Positions 1 through 5,469 of a stretch of DNA of 6,382 nt are shown here, one piece after another. The notes under the pieces are model-generated. The model saw only the letters and a list, made by a program, of their open reading frames with translations, had not been told where the DNA came from and made no database searches. A program made the translations under genes and the position numbers. Source of the stretch: Ruminiclostridium sp. (GTDB taxonomy: Bacteria; Bacillota_A; Clostridia; Oscillospirales; Ruminococcaceae); NCBI GenBank assembly GCA_017550775.1, contig JAFZOA010000647.1:1-6382 (forward strand), given 5' to 3'. How positions within the stretch are numbered: the first letter of the stretch is position 1; each line of letters starts with the position of its first letter.

Positions 1-1315
1 CACGAGGGAGCTCACCGAGTATATCTCCAACCGCATCAACAGCAGCGATATCGTGAAGGAGCAGCAGGATACCGAGGAGTACGACGTGTTCACCGGGCTT
101 CCGTTCAAGGGAACCGAGCCCGGCGACAAGGCGGAGGCTGACGCAAAAGCCGCTGCGGAGGAAAAGAAGCGCGAGATCGAAGAATTCCGCACACAGCTCA
201 CGGAGGCGGCTGAGCAGATGCGCGCCGCACAGGAGCAGCTTGCCCGGATGCAGGAGGCTTCCGGACAGATGCCGGATATGCAGGCGCTCATGGAGTCCAT
301 GTCCCCCGAGGAGCAGGCGGCTTTCGCACAGATGACCCCGGAGGAACAGCAAGCATTCATGATGTCCATGATGCCGGAGTCGGAAATGCCCGAGCTGCCG
401 GATATGTCGTCCATAATCGCAATGCTCCCCGAAGAGCAGCAGGAGCAGCTTTCCGGCATGACCCCCGAGGAGCAGATGTCCTTCCTCATGGAGCTCTCAG
501 GTGAGGGCGCGACCGGCTCTATGTCGGATATGTCGTATCTCGCGTCGGGGTTTGACCTCTCGGATTACGACTTCTCATCGTTCGATATGGAGAATATAAC
601 CGACGAGCAGATGTCGTTCTTCATGTCCATGACCGACGAGCAGCGCGCCGAACTCATGAAGCAGTTCGGAAGTATGTCGGTGGCATCCAACGTAGTTTCC
701 AACTCGTCGCAGTTTGAGAACCTCCGCACGCTCGGAGTTATAAGCATGGACACACCCTCGTCAATAGCGATCTATCCGCTCAACTTTGAGGCGAAAGAGC
801 GCATAGTGGAGATCATCGCGGACTACAACAGCCAGCGCAGCGAAAATGACCGGATCACCTATACCGACATCGTGGGTATGCTCATGTCGTCGGTAACGGA
901 TATCGTCAACGCCATAAGCTATATCCTGATAGCCTTTGTTGCTATCTCGCTCATAGTCTCGTCCATTATGATAGGTATCATCACCTATATCTCGGTGCTC
1001 GAACGCACGAAGGAGATCGGCATTCTCCGCTCTATCGGCGCGTCAAAGAAGGACATTTCCCGCGTGTTCAACGCCGAGACGATCATCATCGGTTTTATCG
1101 CCGGCGGTCTCGGAATAGGCGTGACGCTGCTGCTGCTGATACCGATAAACCTGATAATAGAGAACATCACCGATATTGTCGGTCTTGCCATACTCCCGCC
1201 GCTCGGAGGCGCGATACTGATAGCGATAAGCGTTATCCTCACGCTCATTGCGGGTCTGTTCCCGTCAAGCGTGGCGGCGAAGAAAGACCCGGTAGTCGCT
1301 CTCCGGACAGAATAG
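1..1315 (+). CDS. ABC transporter permease, MacB/FtsX-like, C-terminal part (5' end outside the window)
   Basis: The frame is open from base 2, so the start lies upstream; the GTG at 53 is only an internal Val codon. The visible 437 residues hold the end of a large extracytoplasmic domain and a typical FtsX/MacB C-terminal core. Numbering from the GTG, there is a charged coiled coil at about residues 25-70, a Met-rich repeat at 73-205, a small mixed domain at about 210-280, and three membrane segments at about 285-314, 343-369 and 378-404. The motif ERTKEIGILRSIGASKKDI (317-335) follows the first of these helices and is the family's cytoplasmic coupling loop; the end PVVALRTE is also typical. 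Such proteins use ATP to extrude peptides, drugs or lipoproteins, or act mechanically on envelope proteins. In Firmicutes the ATPase is often fused at the N-terminus, which cannot be checked here. The substrate is unknown. Family call firm, role open. Confidence 0.9.
   Translation, partial: TRELTEYISNRINSSDIVKEQQDTEEYDVFTGLPFKGTEPGDKAEADAKAAAEEKKREIEEFRTQLTEAAEQMRAAQEQLARMQEASGQMPDMQALMESMSPEEQAAFAQMTPEEQQAFMMSMMPESEMPELPDMSSIIAMLPEEQQEQLSGMTPEEQMSFLMELSGEGATGSMSDMSYLASGFDLSDYDFSSFDMENITDEQMSFFMSMTDEQRAELMKQFGSMSVASNVVSNSSQFENLRTLGVISMDTPSSIAIYPLNFEAKERIVEIIADYNSQRSENDRITYTDIVGMLMSSVTDIVNAISYILIAFVAISLIVSSIMIGIITYISVLERTKEIGILRSIGASKKDISRVFNAETIIIGFIAGGLGIGVTLLLLIPINLIIENITDIVGLAILPPLGGAILIAISVILTLIAGLFPSSVAAKKDPVVALRTE
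269..667 (+). repeat. Met-rich helical repeat coded within the ABC permease
   Basis: Six related motifs occur as three pairs, each pair exactly 11 residues apart: MSPEEQ/MTPEEQ at residues 83 and 94, LPEEQQ/MTPEEQ at 125 and 136, and ITDEQM/MTDEQR at 182 and 193 (numbered from the GTG at 53). A P/F-D-M motif precedes each pair (residues 74, 116, 177). I count 23 methionines in residues 73-208, about 17 percent. The pattern suggests short amphipathic helices each capped by S/T/L-P-E-E-Q. It lies in the extracytoplasmic part of the exporter, just after a predicted coiled coil. A role is not known; peptide binding or metal binding by Met side chains are guesses. Confidence 0.8.
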
Positions 1316-1331
1316 TTCCCACATAACAGCA

Positions 1332-1374
1332 ATTGACCGGCTGTGTATCGTTTACCGGCACACAACCGGTCAAT
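1332..1374 (+). promoter_or_regulatory. Imperfect 15-bp inverted repeat between the ABC gene and the mannanase gene
   Basis: Bases 1332-1346 pair with 1360-1374 with 14 of 15 positions complementary (C1341 opposite A1365 is the exception), around a 13-base loop. An alternative 5-bp hairpin, ACCGG 1354-1358 with CCGGT 1366-1370, would compete with it. No T-run follows on either strand, so it is not a standard intrinsic terminator. It begins 17 bases past the ABC stop codon. It could be an atypical transcript end for the ABC gene, an mRNA-stabilising hairpin, or an operator or leader structure for the mannanase gene. I cannot choose between these. Confidence 0.55.
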
Positions 1375-1381
1375 AACGTAC

Positions 1382-1395
1382 CCCGGAACACCGGG
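1382..1395 (+). promoter_or_regulatory. Small GC hairpin in the mannanase leader
   Basis: CCCGG (1382-1386) and CCGGG (1391-1395) form a perfect 5-bp stem around the loop AACA, ending 12 bases before the ribosome binding site of the mannanase. It could tune translation, or be chance in GC-rich DNA. Confidence 0.3.
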
Positions 1396-1407
1396 ACATG
1401 TAACAAC

Positions 1408-1414
1408 GGAGGAG
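1408..1414 (+). promoter_or_regulatory. Ribosome binding site fixing the mannanase start
   Basis: GGAGGAG matches the anti-Shine-Dalgarno sequence almost perfectly and puts its GGAGG core 5 bases before the ATG at 1418. This fixes the start there rather than at the in-frame GTG at 1343, which lies inside the upstream inverted repeat and would place a non-signal-like extension before the lipoprotein signal peptide. Confidence 0.9.
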
Positions 1415-1417
1415 AAC

Positions 1418-2455
1418 ATGGAAAAGATCAAGGTATTTGCCGCAGTCGTATTTGCGGTGCTGGCATTTGCAGGCTGCACCTCGGACAAGATACTTGACGA
1501 ACCCACCCCGGTCACCGCCGCAGTGGACGAGAAAGCGAAGGAGACCGCAGCCGCGTCGGGCGGATTTACCGTGAGCGGCTCGACCCTGCTGGACGCGAAC
1601 GGAAATGTGTTTATAATGCGCGGCATCAATCATGCACACACATGGTACAAGAACAAGGACGATACCGCGCTCGAAGCCATTGCCGCCACCGGCTCCAACT
1701 GCGTGCGGCTTGTGCTCGCAAACGGCATACAGTGGGAAAAGGACAGCCTTGAGAACATAAACAGGCTTACCGACAAGTGCCGCGAGCTTAAAATGGTCGC
1801 GATACTTGAAGTGCACGACGGTACCGGGAACGATGACCCGAAGGTGCTCGATGAGATAGCGGATTACTGGATAGAAATGAAGGACGCTCTGATAGGCAAA
1901 GAGAGCTATGTTATACTCAACATCGCCAACGAATGGTTCGGCTCATGGGGCAAAAACAAGCAGTGGGCGGACGCGTACATCGACGTTATCCCGAAGCTCC
2001 GCGACGCGGGCATAAAGAACACTGTCATGGTTGACGCGGCGGGCTGGGGACAGCTCGGAGAATGCATTGCGAGCGAGGGCAAGCGTATCCTCGCCTCCGA
2101 CACGCTCTCAAACACCATGTTCTCCGTCCATATGTACGGCACCGCGGGAGGCAGCAAGGCGTCAATCAAGAAGAACATCGACGGGGTGCTCGGCGAGGGG
2201 CTCTGCCTGTGCATCGGGGAGTTCGGCTATACCCACAGCGACGGCGACGTGAAGGAGGACTACCTCATGGAATACTGCGTTCAGACCGGGGTAGGCTATC
2301 TCGGTTGGTCATGGAAGGGCAACAGCGGCGGTGTGGAGTACCTCGATATCGCGAAGGAGTGGGACGGCTCGGTGCTCTCCGGCGACTGGGGAGAAGTGCT
2401 TGTGAACGGCGCAAACGGCATCAGAGAGACATCTGAGCAATGCACGGTATTCTGA
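1418..2455 (+). CDS. Beta-mannanase lipoprotein, glycoside hydrolase family 5 (subfamily 8 type)
   Basis: This 345-residue enzyme is predicted to cut internal beta-1,4-mannosidic bonds of mannan, glucomannan or galactomannan at the cell surface. A short signal peptide ends in a lipobox-like LAFAGC, making Cys20 the probable lipid anchor; about 28 residues of Ala/Glu/Thr-rich spacer follow. The catalytic barrel runs from about residue 49 to the C-terminus. Visible family residues are Arg97, His133, the acid/base Glu172 in NIANEWFG, His238 and Tyr240 in SVHMY, the nucleophile Glu268 in IGEFGY, and Trp299 in GWSWKGN. The stretches MRGINHAHTWY, DAAGWGQ and GWSWKGN match subfamily 8 mannanases of Bacillus as I remember them. 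No carbohydrate-binding module or dockerin is present. The catalytic domain has seven cysteines, many for an exported protein but less surprising in an anaerobe. A strong hairpin downstream suggests it is transcribed alone. Confidence 0.93.
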   Translation: MEKIKVFAAVVFAVLAFAGCTSDKILDEPTPVTAAVDEKAKETAAASGGFTVSGSTLLDANGNVFIMRGINHAHTWYKNKDDTALEAIAATGSNCVRLVLANGIQWEKDSLENINRLTDKCRELKMVAILEVHDGTGNDDPKVLDEIADYWIEMKDALIGKESYVILNIANEWFGSWGKNKQWADAYIDVIPKLRDAGIKNTVMVDAAGWGQLGECIASEGKRILASDTLSNTMFSVHMYGTAGGSKASIKKNIDGVLGEGLCLCIGEFGYTHSDGDVKEDYLMEYCVQTGVGYLGWSWKGNSGGVEYLDIAKEWDGSVLSGDWGEVLVNGANGIRETSEQCTVF

Positions 2456-2494
2456 TACTATAATCACATCAAACTATAGACAGGACAGATCAGC

Positions 2495-2529
2495 GTTTCT
2501 TCTCCCCGCCTCCGGCGTGGAGAAGAAAC
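2495..2529 (+). terminator. Hairpin terminator after the mannanase gene
   Basis: GTTTCTTCTCC (2495-2505) pairs perfectly with GGAGAAGAAAC (2519-2529), an 11-bp stem. After one mismatch it continues inward as CGCC/GGCG (2507-2510 with 2514-2517) around the loop TCC. It starts 39 bases after the stop codon. The downstream tail is only moderately T-rich (TGTCTTGTTGT from 2534). A second, outer stem can form between 2480-2487 and 2534-2541 with one G-U pair, which would consume that tail. Termination of the mannanase transcript is the simplest reading, and it would insulate the following operon. Confidence 0.65.
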
Positions 2530-2537
2530 AAAATGTC

Positions 2538-2572
2538 TTGTTGTCCGTTTATTGATTTGATATCAGTATAAG
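2538..2572 (+). promoter_or_regulatory. Possible weak promoter for the three-gene operon
   Basis: The 118 bases between the terminator hairpin and the TerB gene must hold a promoter if the operon is independent. The best -10-like match is TATAAG at 2567-2572, with TTGTCC at 2541-2546 too far away (20-base spacer). TTGTTG (2538-2543) and TATCAG (2561-2566) have a 17-base spacer but poor matches. An 8-bp palindrome TGATATCA (2558-2565) sits in the same place and could be an operator or chance. No assignment is convincing. Confidence 0.25.
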
Positions 2573-2595
2573 ACCGTAAGTGTGAAAGGCGGCAA

Positions 2596-2739
2596 ATGAA
2601 GGGAGAGAGGCTTTCTGAGCGACGCAAAGGACATAATATCCGATGTTATGAAGAATGTTTCGTTCTCGGGGAAGGTCTACAACGACGTTCCTCTGCTTCG
2701 GGTCGCCTCCGAGCTCCCGCAGCCCCCGAAACGAAATGA
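2596..2739 (+). other. Short overlapping reading frame (47 codons) in front of the TerB gene
   Basis: An ATG at 2596 has a well-placed AAAGG (2585-2589, 6-base spacing) and opens 47 codons that overlap the start of the TerB gene in another frame, ending at TGA 2737-2739. The peptide begins MKGERLSERRK and resembles no family I know. It may be a leader frame, a chance frame, or the true 5' end of the TerB gene separated from it by a single-base frame difference near the CTTT at 2611-2614. See the TerB entry for the competing start sites. Confidence 0.25.
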
Positions 2740-4150
2740 CGCGGTACCGGACAGGATACTCGAAATGAAAAGGCTCGTGTATTCACCTGAGTTTATCGGC
2801 AAGTCTTACACACAGGTCTTCTATGATCTCGGAAAGTTCATGGAGGACTTCGAGGACGACTGTCCCTACCCATTCGACATAGAGGTACAAAGACCCAGCT
2901 ACTCCTACATGACTGCCGAGCAGCTCCGCGGGTACTTCACATGGCGGACGGGCGTGCGCAGGGGCGAGTACAGACCCGCTCCGACAGTGTTCAGAATGCT
3001 GTATATGTACGAGCTTCTCAACCTTATCGGAGTGAAGAACGCGGAGGAAGCGTACCGGAAGATCCGTGAGGCGGAGCGTGAGTTCTCGTCCGACCCGGCT
3101 CTTTGCAGACTGATATCCGGCTGGATTAAGGATCTTGTCGTGTATTACGGGCTTCCGAAGGAGTACGCCTTCGAGCCGGATACCGGTACCGCCTCCGCAT
3201 TGAAAGACTACGCCGAAAGCACGGACAACGAGCTTTTCAAGGCTATGATGACGCAATCATACTACGATATCGGCGGCTCGTCATTCTATAAAGCATACCC
3301 CGACGACTTCCGCTTTACCGCCTGCACCGCGTACAGAAAGCTTGCCGCGCATTACGACAAGCACAACAAGCGCTCGCTGTTTGAGAAATACTTCGTGTAC
3401 AGCACAAGCTACAGAAAAAGTATGTTCACCGGAGCTGTGTTTCTTGACAAGCTTACCCAGACCCGCGTATATGACGCGGGTAACAACGAAAAGTACGAAT
3501 GCCGGAACGGAGAATGGTATTACACCAGACAATTGATAAACGCGTATGAAAGCCGCTCATTCGGCGACTTTATGAGATCGGTGGACTGTCTCATGCGAAA
3601 CCGTTTCCGGTTCAGGTTCAAAATGCGCAAATGCGAAGCCAATGACACGGAAAAGCGAATCATAGAGGAAAGCATTGACGAGCTCATGGAGCGAAAACGC
3701 CTCGCGAGCCTTCCGAAGATAGAGATCGACGTGGAAAAGCTCGGCAATATCAGAAAGTCCGCCGACTCGACCCGCGACAAGTTGATAGTAGACGAGGAAG
3801 CAGAGTCGGCTGACCCAGAGACACCGGTTCCGAAGGCATCGGTTTCGGAGACACCGGTGCCGGTGACACCCGCTCCCGAAACTCCTTCCGTAAGCGAAGA
3901 GCCGCCTGCTCGGCAGTCCGCCGACGACCACGGCGGCTTACCGCTGAACGACGAGGAATACGCGTTCCTGCACCGGTTGCTTTACGGCGGCACTGCTCCG
4001 ACCGGAGGGACTCTCCCGTCGCTGCTCGCGGACTCGGTGAACGAAAAGCTGTTTGATCTGTTCGGAGATACCGTGCTGGAGATCGGCGGCGGAGAGCCGT
4101 GCGTGATAGAAGATTACACGGACGAACTGAAAGGAATGATAAAGGAATGA
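2648..4150 (+). CDS. TerB_N/TerB_C domain protein, first gene of a Shango-like defence operon
   Basis: This protein of about 500 residues has a TerB_N-type N-terminal half, an acidic Pro/Thr-rich linker, and a TerB_C-type C-terminal domain. The TerB_N signature is the stretch from QLRGYFTWRTGVRRGEYRP (92-110) to LYMYELLNLIGV (118-129). The linker (about 380-430) holds three decapeptide units. The last 70 residues carry the TerB_C pattern VNEKLFDLFGDTVLEIG (464-480) and a final DYTDELKGMI. A basic aromatic patch, RNRFRFRFKMRK (317-328), may touch nucleic acid or membrane. There is no signal peptide or membrane helix. TerB-type domains are linked to envelope stress, metal resistance and DNA-processing operons; a TerB-domain protein is one of the three Shango components. 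The ATG at 2648 lacks a well-spaced ribosome binding site (AAAGGA is 16 bases away). The in-frame CTG at 2615 has AAGGGAG 9 bases ahead and would add SDAKDIISDV. The downstream ATPase gene overlaps by 4 bases. Confidence 0.85.
   Translation: MKNVSFSGKVYNDVPLLRVASELPQPPKRNDAVPDRILEMKRLVYSPEFIGKSYTQVFYDLGKFMEDFEDDCPYPFDIEVQRPSYSYMTAEQLRGYFTWRTGVRRGEYRPAPTVFRMLYMYELLNLIGVKNAEEAYRKIREAEREFSSDPALCRLISGWIKDLVVYYGLPKEYAFEPDTGTASALKDYAESTDNELFKAMMTQSYYDIGGSSFYKAYPDDFRFTACTAYRKLAAHYDKHNKRSLFEKYFVYSTSYRKSMFTGAVFLDKLTQTRVYDAGNNEKYECRNGEWYYTRQLINAYESRSFGDFMRSVDCLMRNRFRFRFKMRKCEANDTEKRIIEESIDELMERKRLASLPKIEIDVEKLGNIRKSADSTRDKLIVDEEAESADPETPVPKASVSETPVPVTPAPETPSVSEEPPARQSADDHGGLPLNDEEYAFLHRLLYGGTAPTGGTLPSLLADSVNEKLFDLFGDTVLEIGGGEPCVIEDYTDELKGMIKE
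3818..3907 (+). repeat. Three 30-base units coding a decapeptide linker repeat
   Basis: The linker reads ETPVPKASVS, ETPVPVTPAP, ETPSVSEEPP, a 10-residue period at residues 391-420 of the TerB protein. At DNA level GAGACACCGGT recurs exactly 30 bases apart (3818-3828 and 3848-3858); the third unit is diverged. Such in-frame tandem units form a flexible spacer and can change copy number by slippage without breaking the gene. Confidence 0.8.
4130..4135 (+). promoter_or_regulatory. Ribosome binding site of the ATPase gene inside the TerB gene
   Basis: AAAGGA lies 11 bases before the ATG at 4147, inside the last codons of the TerB gene. A second AAAGGA (4141-4146) abuts the ATG and is too close to act. 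The ATG overlaps the upstream stop as ATGA, so ribosomes ending on the TerB frame can restart at once. Confidence 0.7.
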
Positions 4151-5469
4151 AGATACCGAAGAGGATAGCCTCGGCGGTCATAAACTCACTGAAAGGCGGC
4201 GTTGTACCGCGCATAGGGCTCCCGTACATAACCGTCGGGCGCGAGACAGAGATAGACGCGCTGCTGCACGATGTTGAGATCATCGAGGACGGCGGTGCGT
4301 CCTTCCGCTTCATTGTCGGAAAGTACGGAAGCGGCAAGAGCTTCCTGCTCCAGACCATACGCAGCCACGTCATGGACAGAAATTTCGTGACCGTGGATGC
4401 CGACCTCTCGCCGGAGCGCCGGCTTCAGGGCACAAAGGGTCAGGGGCTCGCGACCTACAAGGAGCTTATCCGCAATATGTCCACCAAAACCTGTCCGGAC
4501 GGCGGCGCGCTCACGCTGATACTCGACCGCTGGATAAGCGGGGTGCAGTCCGAAACAGCGGCGGAAAGCGGACTGTCCCCGGACTCCCCGGAGTTTAAAG
4601 CCGCGGTGGAGAAGAAGATCTACTCGGTTATAAACTCGCTCAGCGAAATGGTACACGGCTTCGACTTCGCAAAGCTGCTCACGGTGTATTACCGCGCGAG
4701 CATAGACGGCAACGACGAGAGCAGAGCGAAGGCGGTCAAGTGGTTCCGCGGAGAGTACGCCTCAAAGACAGAGGCCAAGTCCGAGCTCGGCGTGAACATC
4801 ATCATTACCGACGACGACTGGTACGAGTACATTAAGCTGTTCGCCGCGTTCCTCGAAAAAGCGGGCTACAGCGGGCTTCTCGTACTTATCGACGAGCTTG
4901 TGAACATCTACAAGATTCCCAACGGGATCACCCGCCAGTACAACTACGAGAAGATACTCATGATGTACAACGACACGCTCCAGGGCAAGGCAAAGCACCT
5001 CGGCATCATCATGGGCGGCACGCCTCAGTGCATCGAGGACACCAGGCGCGGAGTATATAGCTATGAGGCTCTGCGCTCGCGGCTCGCGGAGGGGCGCTTC
5101 GGGCGCGAGGGCGTGAAGGATATGCTCGCGCCGGTGATACACCTCTCACCGCTTACCTACGAGGAAATGCTGGTTCTGACCGAGAAGCTTGCCAATATCC
5201 ACGCCCAGCTTTTCGGCTACGAGCAGAAGATCACACAGGACGACCTTATCGTGTTCATAAAGACCGAGTTCGGGCGGATAGGCGCGGACTCCCACATCAC
5301 CCCGCGCGAGGTCATACGCGACTTCATTGAGCTGCTGGACATAATATACCAGAATCCGGAGCTCGATATCTCCGGGTTCATATCGTCCGGCGGAATGACC
5401 TACTCCGACCCGTCCGGAAGCGACGATGACGACGGCGGAGAAGGCGGTTTTTCGGAGTTTGAGATATGA
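4147..5469 (+). CDS. P-loop ATPase of the BrxC/BrxD (DUF2791) family
   Basis: This 440-residue cytoplasmic AAA+-like ATPase is the second gene of the operon. The N-terminus reads MKIPKRIASAVINSLKGGVV and leads to RIGLPYITVGRETEID (22-37), typical of the family. Walker A is GKYGSGKS (58-65), Walker B is LLVLIDEL (244-251) with Asp249 and Glu250, and GIIMGGTPQ (286-294) sits where sensor 1 is expected. ALRSRL (308-313) may hold an arginine finger. ITPREVIRDFIELLDI (384-399) looks like the C-terminal lid or winged-helix part. The last 20 residues form a Gly/Asp/Glu tail ending in FSEFEI. Relatives include the BrxD ATP-binding protein, found beside the Lhr-like helicase BrxHI in type 2 BREX, and the ATPase of Shango. 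I infer that it loads or controls the helicase encoded next, using ATP. The start at 4147 is chosen from the family N-terminus and the ATGA overlap; an in-frame GTG at 4099 would only read the TerB_C codons out of phase. Confidence 0.92.
   Translation: MKIPKRIASAVINSLKGGVVPRIGLPYITVGRETEIDALLHDVEIIEDGGASFRFIVGKYGSGKSFLLQTIRSHVMDRNFVTVDADLSPERRLQGTKGQGLATYKELIRNMSTKTCPDGGALTLILDRWISGVQSETAAESGLSPDSPEFKAAVEKKIYSVINSLSEMVHGFDFAKLLTVYYRASIDGNDESRAKAVKWFRGEYASKTEAKSELGVNIIITDDDWYEYIKLFAAFLEKAGYSGLLVLIDELVNIYKIPNGITRQYNYEKILMMYNDTLQGKAKHLGIIMGGTPQCIEDTRRGVYSYEALRSRLAEGRFGREGVKDMLAPVIHLSPLTYEEMLVLTEKLANIHAQLFGYEQKITQDDLIVFIKTEFGRIGADSHITPREVIRDFIELLDIIYQNPELDISGFISSGGMTYSDPSGSDDDDGGEGGFSEFEI
5454..5457 (+). 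promoter_or_regulatory. Ribosome binding site of the helicase gene
   Basis: GGAG (5454-5457) lies 8 bases before the ATG at 5466, within the last codons of the ATPase gene. The start and the ATPase stop overlap as ATGA (5466-5469), the same junction type as the previous pair. Confidence 0.65.

Noticed and set aside
53..1315. GTG at 53 as the true start of the ABC gene
   Set aside because: The frame is open upstream to base 2 and reads as plausible protein. A MacB-like permease also needs an earlier membrane helix, so the gene must begin outside the window.
1333..1361. TTGACC at 1333 as a -35 box for the mannanase gene
   Set aside because: Nothing like TATAAT occurs 16-18 bases downstream (GGCACA region), and the hexamer is explained by the inverted repeat.
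1343..1417. GTG at 1343 as the start of the mannanase
   Set aside because: It lies in the loop-proximal arm of the inverted repeat, has no ribosome binding site, and would bury the lipoprotein signal peptide 25 residues into the protein.
985..1629. A 214-codon open frame on the minus strand opposite the ABC permease and mannanase
   Set aside because: It spans the end of one well-supported gene, an intergenic gap and the start of another, and has no recognisable domain.
2558..2565. Palindrome TGATATCA as an operator
   Set aside because: Only 8 bp with no extension on either side, which is common by chance; kept only as a remark in the promoter entry.
3818..3907. Tandem repeats as a CRISPR or mobile-element signal
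   Set aside because: The units are in frame, 30 bases with no unique spacers, and code a low-complexity protein linker.
4099..4146. GTG at 4099 as the ATPase start
   Set aside because: The added residues are the TerB_C codons read out of phase. The family N-terminus begins at the ATG at 4147, which has a suitable ribosome binding site.
3750..4373. A 207-codon open frame on the minus strand across the TerB-ATPase junction
   Set aside because: It covers the TerB linker and TerB_C domain and the ATPase Walker A region in antisense. It has no ribosome binding site I could identify and an Arg/Pro-rich, shadow-like composition.
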